The notes under the pieces are model-generated. The model saw only the letters and a list, made by a program, of their open reading frames with translations. It searched no databases and was not told the origin of the DNA. Positions 1-7,673 of a DNA stretch of 23,956 nt are shown here, piece by piece. The position numbers and the translations under genes were made by a program. The stretch lies in NCBI GenBank assembly GCA_002477505.1, contig DLQB01000104.1:1718-25673 (forward strand), written 5' to 3'. The stretch is from Flavobacteriales bacterium UBA7443 (GTDB taxonomy: Bacteria > Bacteroidota > Bacteroidia > Flavobacteriales_D > Sanyastnellaceae). The stretch's first letter is position 1. Every line of letters starts with the position of its first letter.

Positions 1-254
1 TGTGCTTGGGCAATGGCGTGAATGGCTAGGGTTGTTTTTCCCGAACTTTCCGGGCCATAGATTTCGACCACGCGACCTCTGGGGTATCCCTGAATGCCAA
101 GGGCCAAATCGAGCGTCAATGATCCGGAGGGAATGGATTCGATGGCTTCCACCGCTTCATCGCCCAACTTCATCACGGCGCCTTTGCCGAAAGTCTTGTC
201 CATGCGGTCCAGGGTCATCTGGAGCGCCTTGAGTTTTTGTGTATCCGCAGACAT
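1..254 (-). CDS. recA: RecA recombinase, N-terminal part (cut by window edge)
   Basis: Only the first 84 codons are in the window; the gene runs off the left edge. The product is the strand-exchange ATPase of homologous recombination. The visible part has the RecA N-terminal helix (MSADTQKLKALQMTLDRMDK), the GKGAVMKLGD stretch, the SIPSGSLTLDLALG core entry and the Walker A loop GPESSGKT at residues 67-74. The ATG at 252-254 is the natural start because the protein begins as RecA proteins of this length class do, and an A-rich leader (AAAACAAGAAAAC) precedes it instead of a Shine-Dalgarno site. It lies 103 bases downstream of bcp on the same strand, and that gap holds a plausible promoter, so it is probably transcribed on its own. 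No LexA-type operator was recognised. Identification is very secure. Confidence 0.97.
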   Translation of the reverse strand, partial: MSADTQKLKALQMTLDRMDKTFGKGAVMKLGDEAVEAIESIPSGSLTLDLALGIQGYPRGRVVEIYGPESSGKTTLAIHAIAQA

Positions 255-295
255 GTTTTCTTGTTTTGGACGAAGGTATCTTACCCGCATCGTAA

Positions 296-326
296 TGAAC
301 TTACGTAGTGGGGTGTTTTTTGTCAA
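296..326 (-). promoter_or_regulatory. Candidate recA promoter
   Basis: Read on the minus strand, TTGACA (321-326) is followed after 17 bases by TAAGTTCA (296-303). From TTG to TA the distance is 20 bases, which suits the Bacteroidota -33/-7 arrangement (TTTG, then TAnnTTTG); the -7 box matches at four of its six fixed positions. Transcription would begin near 289, giving a leader of about 35 bases before the recA ATG. Pattern match only, no transcript data. Confidence 0.45.
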
Positions 327-357
327 CGAAGTACCCACTTTTGCGCATGTTATCCTC

Positions 358-834
358 TTAAACGCCGAATCCAGCGAGGATTTCAGCGGTGTGGTCCTTG
401 GTTTTTGGTTTTAAAATTACATCGTGGATCTCACCCTTTTCATTGATGAGAAACGTAGTACGATGGGTTCCTTCGTATTCCTTGCCCATGAATTTCTTCA
501 ATCCCCAAACTCCAAATGCGTTGTGCATGGCCTTGTCTTCATCACAGGCTAAGTCGAATCGGATGCCATACTTGTCAATGAACTTCACGTGTTTGGCTGC
601 GGGATCAGGGCTCACTCCCAAAATTTCGATGCCAGCCTCCTGCAACGCTTCAAAGTTTTCAGTCAAGTTGCATGCCTGAGCAGTGCAGCCAGGAGTCATG
701 TCGCGCGGATAAAAATACACGGCGTACTTCTTCCCAGCATAATCCGCTGAACTTCGGTTCGATCCGTCTTGAATGGTGGTCTGAAAATCCGGTGCTTTGG
801 CGCCGGACTTGAGAGGTGAAGCGATTTGTGTCAT
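358..834 (-). CDS. bcp: Thioredoxin-dependent thiol peroxidase (Bcp/PrxQ)
   Basis: A 158-residue peroxiredoxin of the Bcp/PrxQ class, a cytosolic enzyme that reduces hydrogen peroxide and organic hydroperoxides using thioredoxin. The peroxidatic cysteine is C50 in the motif PRDMTPGCT, and a second cysteine, C55, five residues later is the usual resolving cysteine of atypical two-cysteine Bcp proteins. The downstream FGVWGLKKFMGKEYEGTHRTTFLI segment is also typical of the family and carries the conserved arginine. The full length matches the family norm. It starts 73 bases from the divergent priA start and is followed on the same strand by recA. A -7 promoter box lies only 10 bases before its ATG, so its leader would be very short. 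Confidence 0.95.
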   Translation of the reverse strand: MTQIASPLKSGAKAPDFQTTIQDGSNRSSADYAGKKYAVYFYPRDMTPGCTAQACNLTENFEALQEAGIEILGVSPDPAAKHVKFIDKYGIRFDLACDEDKAMHNAFGVWGLKKFMGKEYEGTHRTTFLINEKGEIHDVILKPKTKDHTAEILAGFGV

Positions 835-844
835 GGAGGTATAA

Positions 845-873
845 CAAATCTATTTCCTACAAGTTCGTGCAAG
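845..873 (-). promoter_or_regulatory. Candidate bcp promoter (Bacteroidota type)
   Basis: On the minus strand TAGATTTG (845-852) is an exact match to the Bacteroidota -7 consensus TAnnTTTG. CTTG (870-873) sits 17 bases upstream and could serve as a weak -33 element, slightly closer than usual. The box ends 10 bases before the bcp ATG, which would make the transcript almost leaderless. Confidence 0.4.
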
Positions 874-907
874 AGTTGTGCAGTTTTCTTCTCAATTTGC
901 TGCTTCA

Positions 908-3400
908 ATGAAAACCCTAGGGAAATATGCGGATGTAGTTGTGCCGTTGCCGCTTCCAAAGTTGCTGACTTACGGGTTAATGGATCAGGAGGAAGTTGTT
1001 TCTCCCGGTATGCGAGTGGTGGTGCAAGTGGGCACCCGCAAGCGTTACATAGCAATTGTCTGGCGTGTGCATGATGATGTTCCAAGCGAATACGTGCCTC
1101 GTCCATTGGAGGCGTTGGTGGATGCTTATCCGATTGTTCCCTTGCAACAGCGTAACCTCTGGGATTGGCTCGCTGCGCACTACATGTGCACCCGAGGTGA
1201 GGTGATGGCCGCGGCGCTTCCTGCAGGCTTAAAATTGAACAGTCAAACGCGGTTTTTGCCCCATCCCGATCCGCCAAGCAGGCAGAACGCAGTTTGGAAG
1301 GCATTGGATGAACGTTCCCTGTTTCTGTACGAAGCTGTTTTGGCGCGAGGCGGAATTCAACTATCAGAAGCGGCTTCTATTCTGGAGTTGAAAAATCCAC
1401 AGCGATTGCTGAATGGACTCGTTGAAAAGGGATTAATCGTCTCAGAGGAAGAGTGGAAAGAGCGCTACAAGCCAAAAATGGCCCGTTATGTGATGCTTTG
1501 CTCAGATTTCCGCGAGGAAGCGGCATTGTCCCGGCTATTGGATGACCTTGACCGAAGGGCCCCCAAACAAGCGCGTGTGTTGACCGCTTTCTTAGCCTTG
1601 GCCGCAGGGGAGTGGGGAGCGGAACTTTTGGAAAAGGACGTAATTCAAGAGGCGGATGCAGATTCTGGAGCCTTGCGGCGCATGGCTGATAAAGGCATCT
1701 TGACGCTCAAGAAGAAGGCGGAATTGAGCGCTATGAGCCAGCAGCATCAGGCGCAGCCGTTGCCAAAGTTGAGCGATGAACAGTCACGTGCATACCGCGA
1801 ACTTGTCGCGAGCAATGAAGGTGTGCATCGTGCGGCATTGCTGCACGGCGTCACGGGCTCAGGAAAAACAGAGGTCTACATTCATCTGATTGCCGATGCA
1901 TTGGAAAATGGGAAAACCGTTCTTTTTTTGGTGCCTGAAATTGCCCTCACCACCCAATTGATTCAGCGATTAGAGCTGCACTTCAAGCGCTTTCTTCAAG
2001 TGTACCACAGCCGTTTTACAACCCGAGAGCGAACGGAGACTTGGCTGGAAGTGCTCGGAAAAAGAGGCAGTGGTTCTCCGGCACAATTGATCGTGGGTCC
2101 CAGATCCGCCATGTTTTTGCCTTTCCAAGATCTGGGTTTGATCATCGTGGATGAAGAGCATGAAGCCAGTTTCAAGCAACATGATCCTGCACCGCGTTAC
2201 CAGGCGAGGGATGCGGCAATGTGGCTTGCAAAAGAAGCCGATGCATTTTTGGTGCTTGGTTCCGCGACGCCATCGGTCGAGACCCATTGGCTGGCCGAAG
2301 AGGGCCGAATGGATCGCGTGGAAATGAACGAACGGTATGGGGGAATTTTGTTGCCTGAAATATGGTGTGCAGATTTGAAGAAAGCCCATCGACAGCGGGC
2401 AATGACCGGTCACTTTTCGCGGTTGCTCAAGTTGGAAATCGAGAAAGTACTGGAGGAAGATCGGCAAGTGATTTTGTTTCAGAACCGCCGGGGTTTTGCT
2501 CCGGTTTGGCAATGCGGTACGTGCGCTTGGATCCCGCAATGCGAGCGGTGCGACGTGCCCATGACCGTCCACAAATGGAAGAATGAGTTGAATTGCCATC
2601 ACTGCGGCTATCACATCGCGCCACCTCCGCAATTGTGTGGGTCTTGTGGCAAGAAAACCATGGAGCCTAAGGGATTGGGCACGGAACGTGTGGAAGAGGA
2701 ATTGCAGGAGTTATTTCCCAAAGCACGCGTGGCCCGGATGGATCGGGATACCACGCGCAGCCGTCACGGGCATGAACGATTGGTCCGTGCGTTTGCCAAT
2801 CGGGAATTTGATGTTTTGGTGGGGACGCAGATGGTGAGCAAAGGATTGGATTTTGCCCATGTCGGATTGGTCGGAGTGTTGAATGCCGATCGCATGCTGA
2901 ATTTTCCAGATTTCCGCAGTTTTGAGCGGGCGTTTCAAATGCTGACCCAGGTCGCCGGGCGTGCCGGGCGTTCCGGTCAACGGGGCAAGGTGATTTTGCA
3001 AACTTATAATCCAGACCATTGGGTGATGACCAAGGTCATGGCCAATGACTACGAAGGATTGGTGCGTCAAGAATTGATGGAACGTAAGAATTATCGGTAT
3101 CCCCCCTTTGATCGATTGATTCGTCTCACTTTGCGGCATTCCGACGAAGGAAGATTGGAGGCCGCTGCAGAGGTGCTCGCAGGCCGGTTGCGCCAGCGAT
3201 TCGCTGCGCGGGCCATTGGTCCTGAAACGCCGCAAATCAGTAAAATCAATGATTTATACCACCGTGTGATTTTGCTCAAGTTTGAGCGTGCGTTGTCTCC
3301 GAAAAATTATAAGGTGCTCTTGGCGCAGGATTTGGACGCTTTTCAGTCCGATGATCGGTTCAAGCGAATTCGCCTTACCATTGACGTGGACCCGGCCTGA
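908..3400 (+). CDS. priA: Primosomal replication restart helicase PriA
   Basis: PriA, 830 residues from the ATG at 908, restarts stalled replication forks by binding branched DNA, unwinding it 3' to 5' and loading the primosome. In order: the N-terminal DNA-binding domain (begins KYADVVVPLPLPKLLTYGL), the helicase motor with Walker A HGVTGSGKT at 313-321 and the DEEH motif at 415-418, the zinc domain with eight cysteines between 536 and 580 (C536, C539, C545, C548, C563, C566, C577, C580) inserted in the helicase, then GTQMVSKGLDF and the QVAGRAGR motif. A GTG at 878 in the same frame would add ten residues; the ATG is preferred because the family motif starts just after it. The last 26 bases overlap the end of the convergent propeller gene. 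Divergent from bcp. Confidence 0.97.
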   Translation: MKTLGKYADVVVPLPLPKLLTYGLMDQEEVVSPGMRVVVQVGTRKRYIAIVWRVHDDVPSEYVPRPLEALVDAYPIVPLQQRNLWDWLAAHYMCTRGEVMAAALPAGLKLNSQTRFLPHPDPPSRQNAVWKALDERSLFLYEAVLARGGIQLSEAASILELKNPQRLLNGLVEKGLIVSEEEWKERYKPKMARYVMLCSDFREEAALSRLLDDLDRRAPKQARVLTAFLALAAGEWGAELLEKDVIQEADADSGALRRMADKGILTLKKKAELSAMSQQHQAQPLPKLSDEQSRAYRELVASNEGVHRAALLHGVTGSGKTEVYIHLIADALENGKTVLFLVPEIALTTQLIQRLELHFKRFLQVYHSRFTTRERTETWLEVLGKRGSGSPAQLIVGPRSAMFLPFQDLGLIIVDEEHEASFKQHDPAPRYQARDAAMWLAKEADAFLVLGSATPSVETHWLAEEGRMDRVEMNERYGGILLPEIWCADLKKAHRQRAMTGHFSRLLKLEIEKVLEEDRQVILFQNRRGFAPVWQCGTCAWIPQCERCDVPMTVHKWKNELNCHHCGYHIAPPPQLCGSCGKKTMEPKGLGTERVEEELQELFPKARVARMDRDTTRSRHGHERLVRAFANREFDVLVGTQMVSKGLDFAHVGLVGVLNADRMLNFPDFRSFERAFQMLTQVAGRAGRSGQRGKVILQTYNPDHWVMTKVMANDYEGLVRQELMERKNYRYPPFDRLIRLTLRHSDEGRLEAAAEVLAGRLRQRFAARAIGPETPQISKINDLYHRVILLKFERALSPKNYKVLLAQDLDAFQSDDRFKRIRLTIDVDPA

Positions 3401-4469
3401 CCGAGTACGCCTGACCCGTCGGAGAAACAATGCGCCAAATGTCAGTGGGTTGCAGCTGCCATCCGAGTCGATCAGGCGAGATTTGGACGCGAGCGCTGGG
3501 CAATTCCAACATCTTACAGGCCAGCAATTGCCCGGTAGGGGAGAACGAGGATAGGCTCCACTGGCCGGCGAGATGCGATTCGAGGCTCAGGTGTTGGCCG
3601 TTCCATTGGACGAATTCTTTTGCTTCCGTGCGTGGGATGCTGCTTGTGGCTCCGAAAAAGTGAAAAGAAGGAGTGCCGTTTCCGCTATTGGCCACGCCCA
3701 AGGTGTCTGTTTCAATGCTGTAGCTGATGTCCGCTGGATTTGCGAGCCCCGATCCAGCTCCTTGCACGACTGATTCAGAAACGCCAAAATCATTTGAATA
3801 CCGGGTGATGCGCGCTGGCGACCAGGAACTGACATAAAAGCGACCCTCGCCGTCCATGTCCACACCGTCCAGATTGCCCAATCCGGTATTGGCAACAACG
3901 GTCGATTGAACTGCAGTGGTCAAGTCGACCGCGAGGATCGACGCACTGCCCCCCCAATTGACGACAATGGCCCGGTTATTGGCTTCGTCGATAACGACCC
4001 CATTGGGAGTGGTGCCTGTGTTGGCAATGAGCACACTGCTGGTCATGTTGGCAGGATCAGAAATGTCCACACGGTGCAATCTTCCGTTGGAAAAATCGCT
4101 GACCACCAATTCTTGGGTCCGGCTGCCCATTCCGTTTAAAAATCCAGCCCCGGGAATCGAATGCGTGCCGATTAACTCCGCACTTTCGAGATCGTATGCA
4201 CGAATAACGTTTTGGCCCAAAGCAAATAAGTGCCCATCGATGACCTCCATGCCGTGCGAAGCGGTGGCGTCGCCGAAATAAGCATAGCTCATGCCTCCAT
4301 CCGAAGTCTCCAAAAGGCTCGTGTTGTTCGAGATGAACCATCGATTTTCACTTGCATCGTATTCAGCCGCCTCAATGTTGCTTGGAGTTTGAGCCAAGCT
4401 CATTATGCTTGACATGCAGAGGACGATTCCGAGGGAAGCGGATGGTGTAATTTGATTGGGACTATTCAT
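3375..4469 (-). CDS. Secreted beta-propeller (SMP-30/NHL-like) protein with T9SS-like tail
   Basis: A 364-residue predicted secreted protein. The chosen ATG at 4469 gives a signal peptide (hydrophobic SLGIVLCMSSIMSL, cleavage near residue 27 after SLA); an in-frame start further upstream would put 51 extra residues inside the preceding gene. The body is built of repeating blades, with recurrent patterns such as VVIDEANNRAIVVNW and GVDMDGEGRFYVSSW, as in six-bladed propellers of the SMP-30/gluconolactonase/NHL type. Substrate or ligand is unknown and no catalytic metal site could be assigned. The last 65 or so residues (WSLSSFSPTGQLL, then short strands and SPTGQAYSVR) resemble type A sorting domains of the type IX secretion system, though divergent. 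Its start overlaps the two-helix membrane gene by 8 bases, so the two are translationally coupled; its end overlaps priA by 26 bases. Confidence 0.75.
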   Translation of the reverse strand: MNSPNQITPSASLGIVLCMSSIMSLAQTPSNIEAAEYDASENRWFISNNTSLLETSDGGMSYAYFGDATASHGMEVIDGHLFALGQNVIRAYDLESAELIGTHSIPGAGFLNGMGSRTQELVVSDFSNGRLHRVDISDPANMTSSVLIANTGTTPNGVVIDEANNRAIVVNWGGSASILAVDLTTAVQSTVVANTGLGNLDGVDMDGEGRFYVSSWSPARITRYSNDFGVSESVVQGAGSGLANPADISYSIETDTLGVANSGNGTPSFHFFGATSSIPRTEAKEFVQWNGQHLSLESHLAGQWSLSSFSPTGQLLACKMLELPSARVQISPDRLGWQLQPTDIWRIVSPTGQAYSVRPGPRQW

Positions 4470-4791
4470 GAGGTGGTTTTGATCGTTGAGAGGCTTGAGC
4501 AGCGACATAAAGCCGTGCAATGATGATCCAAAAAAAGGAAAAGATAAGGGCTGCGGTGATTCCATAAAAAATGAATGAAGGTGGCTCCGTGGCTTCAGGT
4601 ATAGGCGGAGCATCCCAAACACTCCCCGCTTCCCCCTGCAAGATTGCCTGGATCCTACGCCAAGCGTTGCGCGTCAGATAATAACTCCCGAGCCCTACGG
4701 TGGGCATGAGGATGAGCCAAGCCTTTAACCAAGGTTCGTAAAAGGCTCGTTTGCTTCCAAGTACGCCCGACGTTTCGGATGGTTCTGTCAT
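4462..4791 (-). CDS. Small two-helix membrane protein of unknown function
   Basis: A 109-residue protein that I do not recognise. It has a polar N-terminus, a probable first membrane helix around residues 22-40 (LKAWLILMPTVGLGSYYL), a basic linker (RNAWRRIQ), an acidic and proline-rich loop (WDAPPIPEATEPPS) and a second helix at about 74-95 (FYGITAALIFSFFWIIIARLY), ending in a polar tail. The ATG at 4791 is chosen because it forms an ATGA overlap with the stop of yggS; an upstream in-frame start would lie deep inside yggS. The end overlaps the propeller gene by 8 bases. Tight coupling on both sides argues that the gene is real and co-translated, but it does not reveal the job. A helper for export or assembly of the propeller protein is only a guess. 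Confidence 0.7.
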   Translation of the reverse strand: MTEPSETSGVLGSKRAFYEPWLKAWLILMPTVGLGSYYLTRNAWRRIQAILQGEAGSVWDAPPIPEATEPPSFIFYGITAALIFSFFWIIIARLYVAAQASQRSKPPHE

Positions 4792-5456
4792 CGCTTGCCA
4801 AAAATTGAACTGCCAATGCGGACCATTGTGGAACCTTCGTCCACGCCTATTTTCCAGTCGCCACTCATTCCCATGGATAAGGTGTCCCAACCCTTGTTGA
4901 GTGTGGTGGCAGAGTCGAAGGCCTTTTTCAGGGATTGAAATTCCCTACGAACCTGCTGGTGGTCGTCTGTAAATGTCGCCATTCCCATCAACCCTCTGAT
5001 TCGGACATGAGCAAGATCCGCCCAGGATTGGGATTGTAAAAACGATTCAAATTCCGAAAAGCTCCAGCCGAATTTGGTGGCTTCCGTTGCGATGTGAATT
5101 TGAAGCAACACATCCGATACTTTGCCAATGCTGGCGCTACGCTTATTGATTTCCGATAGTAAGCGCTCGCTATCCACCGCATGGATGAGGTGGGCATGTG
5201 GAACCACTTGTTTGACTTTATTGGTTTGGAGGTGGCCAATATGATGCCATTTAAGATTGAGCGCTTCGAGTGCGGTGGCTTTCTCGGCCATCTCTTGAAC
5301 GCGGTTTTCGCCAAATTCAATTTGACCAATCGAGGCAGCGGCTTCAATGGCTTCTTGAGGTTTGGTCTTGCTGACGGCCACCAGTGTCACGTGGGCGGGA
5401 ACTTCATCCCGCACAGCGGCCAGCCGCTCTTGAATGGAGGTTTGTTCAGATTTCAT
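4788..5456 (-). CDS. yggS: YggS/PLPBP family pyridoxal phosphate homeostasis protein
   Basis: A 222-residue member of the YggS/PROSC family, a single-domain alanine-racemase-like barrel that binds pyridoxal 5'-phosphate and buffers the cofactor in the cytosol; no catalytic activity is established for the family. The PLP lysine is K30 in TLVAVSKTKP. Further hallmarks are the FGENRVQE segment, WHHIGHLQTNK, GLMGMATF and the phosphate-binding end LSMGMSGDW plus STMVRIGSSIFG. The ATG at 5456 is preferred over an in-frame ATG at 5471 because it begins closer to the conserved core and reduces the overlap with the upstream DUF1015 gene to 11 bases. The gene sits behind serC, whose product needs PLP, so the location makes physiological sense. 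Confidence 0.93.
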   Translation of the reverse strand: MKSEQTSIQERLAAVRDEVPAHVTLVAVSKTKPQEAIEAAASIGQIEFGENRVQEMAEKATALEALNLKWHHIGHLQTNKVKQVVPHAHLIHAVDSERLLSEINKRSASIGKVSDVLLQIHIATEATKFGWSFSEFESFLQSQSWADLAHVRIRGLMGMATFTDDHQQVRREFQSLKKAFDSATTLNKGWDTLSMGMSGDWKIGVDEGSTMVRIGSSIFGKR

Positions 5457-6669
5457 GAATGAAAAGTCCACTGCGCAATTTGGGCTCTACCCATGAGCTC
5501 TTGGGCGGTAAGAAACCTCCGCGATCGGCGGTTGCCTTGATCTGATCGGTGCCTACGGGGTGCATCTCAAAAATGGCCGATTCAGTCCGAGAATCACTTT
5601 GTTCAATGAGTCTTTGGCTATCCATGGTGCCAGGGATGTACCTCAATTTGGGATCGTTTCGCGCATCTTCAATGCCGAATAAACCTGTGAACATTCGGTT
5701 TTGAATGATTTCTGCATCCACACAATTCACGCTGCTTTCACGGAGGTCTAAAACCCAGCTTTGGCCAGCCGCATGCAGATGTACGATTCCAACCGCACTG
5801 GGTTTGGACAAATCGGTGCGGGATATTCGCTCGGACGCGATGTGTGGTTTGAGGCACTGAAGGGCTTCTTCCCATTGTTCGGCGCTCCATGCTACATCTT
5901 TTAATTCGCGATGGTACCCGCGGATGAGAAGCTGTGATTCCGGGATGATGTAAGCCATGAGTGCGGAGCTATGGTTTGTCGCTCCATCCAGGGAGCCAAG
6001 GGCCAAGCTTGAAGCCACTCTGTGATGGCCGTCCGCTAGGTAAAGGGGGGATAGCTCTTGCACAACGGTCGCCAAATCGGTGGATTCTTCTTCCGATAAA
6101 ATCCATACGCTATGCCGAATTTGATCGGTGGTAGTGAAATCGAGATCCGCCCGCTTCTCGGTGTGCTGGGTCAGAATATTCTGAATGGCATCGGCCTCAC
6201 GAATACTACTGTCATCATATGCGCACAAAACGGGTTCTGCGTTGCATTGCACGGTGTGGAGGTATTTGGCAAAAAGTTGTTCGCGGCGCTTCAGGGTTTG
6301 CTCGTGGAGCTTCAAGTGTCCTGATCGAATCCCTTCGAGCGAAAGGCTTCCGATGATTCCAGTGCATGCATGTTCTTCCGTGGATTGGCGGTAGATGGCA
6401 ATGCAGTTTTTGCCTTTGAATTGGAGCCAATCGGATGACTTAAAGTCCAAGTAACGTTTTCGAACATGTTCGAAAAATGGAACGGTGCCCCGTTTGACTT
6501 TGGACGAGCCAATTCCCGTGGGATGAATGACGTGCAGATAAGAATACGGATTGCGTTCCAATTTGTCACGCAGCTCGGCCTTGCTGTAGGTCAGATACGA
6601 TCGCGAGGCGACCAAATGCGCTTTGTCAGCCGGTGGCGCAATCAAAGTGAAAGGTCGGATCCAGTTCAA
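5446..6669 (-). CDS. DUF1015 family protein in serine operon
   Basis: A full-length 407-residue DUF1015 protein. Seen in the sequence: an N-terminal segment with the YSYLHVIHP pattern, a LKLHEQT motif at about 119-125, the ADGHHR motif at 212-217 and the C-terminal signature PPKSSWVEPKLRSGL at about 388-402. The DGHHR motif recalls the ParB/sulfiredoxin fold, whose members include nucleotide-using enzymes such as free-serine kinases (archaeal SerK, staphylococcal SbnI). The gene begins 5 bases after serA and runs into yggS with an 11-base overlap, so it is part of the serine operon. I infer a role in serine or phosphoserine metabolism from position and motif; I cannot confirm that any close relative has been assayed. 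No signal peptide or membrane segment. Confidence 0.88.
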   Translation of the reverse strand: MNWIRPFTLIAPPADKAHLVASRSYLTYSKAELRDKLERNPYSYLHVIHPTGIGSSKVKRGTVPFFEHVRKRYLDFKSSDWLQFKGKNCIAIYRQSTEEHACTGIIGSLSLEGIRSGHLKLHEQTLKRREQLFAKYLHTVQCNAEPVLCAYDDSSIREADAIQNILTQHTEKRADLDFTTTDQIRHSVWILSEEESTDLATVVQELSPLYLADGHHRVASSLALGSLDGATNHSSALMAYIIPESQLLIRGYHRELKDVAWSAEQWEEALQCLKPHIASERISRTDLSKPSAVGIVHLHAAGQSWVLDLRESSVNCVDAEIIQNRMFTGLFGIEDARNDPKLRYIPGTMDSQRLIEQSDSRTESAIFEMHPVGTDQIKATADRGGFLPPKSSWVEPKLRSGLFIHEI

Positions 6670-6674
6670 CGTTC

Positions 6675-7631
6675 TTATTTCGAACCAATTTCGGCCACAA
6701 TGGAGGCAATTTCCAAACCAATTCGTTCTTGTGCTTCTCCGGTCGCGGCTCCAATGTGCGGTGAAAGTGAAATGCCTGCGTGGCGCATCAGATCAAGGCG
6801 AGGTTTGGGTTCACCTACGAATACATCCACTCCGGCTCCCGAAACTTGACCTGAATCGAGTGCTTCGAGCAACGCATCTTCGTCCACCACTCCGCCTCGT
6901 GCAGCATTTAAGAGGATGACTCCTTTTTTCATTTTGCCCATTTCCATGGAGCCGATCACCGCTTTTCCATCGGCTTGCGCCGGAATGTGAAGACTGATGG
7001 CGTCCGCCAAAGGCAAGGCTTCGTGCAATGTCATAACGGGCACTTCCACGGAAACGGGTTGGTTGCCGATGGCTAAATCGATGCGTTTCACTCCGCTTTG
7101 CTGGTCGACTCCGATGACATTCATTCCACATCCCAAAGCATATTGCGCTAGGGATTGGCCAATGCGCCCAAATCCAACGATGGCAAGCGTCATTCCGCGC
7201 AATTCGCGGCCTTTTCCGTATGATTTCTTGAGCGCTTTGAATTGCTCCACACCTTCAACGGGCATGCGTCGGTTGCTATCATGCAAGGAGCGACTCAGCG
7301 CGAAGAGGTGTCCCATGACCAATTCCGCTACGCTTTGTGAGCTGGCAGCAGGGGTGTTGCGGACTTCTTTTCCGTGATCCCGTGCATAGGCGACATCGAT
7401 GTTGTCCATTCCAACCCCTCCCCGGATGATGAATCCGAGATTGGGGCAAGCGTCGATCAGTGGCTCGCGCACTTTGGTTGCGCTGCGCACCAGCAATCCA
7501 TCGATGGCATTGTCATTGATGAATGCCGCTAGACTTTGCGGTTCAATAAATTCGGTCCACAAGTTGTGTCCTGCGGCTTCTAGCGCCTTTTGTCCAGCGG
7601 GGTGAATGCCGTCGTTTGCGAGTATGTTCAT
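6675..7631 (-). CDS. serA: D-3-phosphoglycerate dehydrogenase, short form
   Basis: A 318-residue D-isomer 2-hydroxyacid dehydrogenase, catalysing the first step of serine synthesis: oxidation of 3-phosphoglycerate to 3-phosphohydroxypyruvate with NAD. Visible motifs are the substrate loop RSATKV and RGGVGMDNID, the NAD-binding VGFGRIG at 152-158, a cofactor aspartate in VIGVD, and the catalytic set R245 (NAARGGVVDEDAL), E274 (VGEP) and H292 (SPHIGA). It ends shortly after the catalytic domain, so it lacks the C-terminal ACT regulatory domain of the long enzymes; allosteric serine inhibition through an ACT domain is therefore not expected. It follows serC by 42 bases and precedes DUF1015 by 5, an arrangement known from many Bacteroidota. 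Confidence 0.94.
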   Translation of the reverse strand: MNILANDGIHPAGQKALEAAGHNLWTEFIEPQSLAAFINDNAIDGLLVRSATKVREPLIDACPNLGFIIRGGVGMDNIDVAYARDHGKEVRNTPAASSQSVAELVMGHLFALSRSLHDSNRRMPVEGVEQFKALKKSYGKGRELRGMTLAIVGFGRIGQSLAQYALGCGMNVIGVDQQSGVKRIDLAIGNQPVSVEVPVMTLHEALPLADAISLHIPAQADGKAVIGSMEMGKMKKGVILLNAARGGVVDEDALLEALDSGQVSGAGVDVFVGEPKPRLDLMRHAGISLSPHIGAATGEAQERIGLEIASIVAEIGSK

Positions 7632-7673
7632 GTCAAGTATTAAGCCCAGTGATGGCAGGTTGAAAAGAGAATG

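Noticed and set aside
255..357. A LexA-type SOS operator before recA.
   Set aside because: No known LexA palindrome was recognised; only the unspecific AGTGGG/CCCACT repeat was found.
2..414. Two overlapping plus-strand open frames opposite recA and the recA-bcp gap.
   Set aside because: They are antisense to clear RecA coding sequence, resemble no protein and have no promoter or leader.
1970..2632. A 220-codon minus-strand open frame inside priA.
   Set aside because: It lies wholly opposite the conserved helicase and zinc domains of PriA and its composition is that of a reverse-frame shadow.
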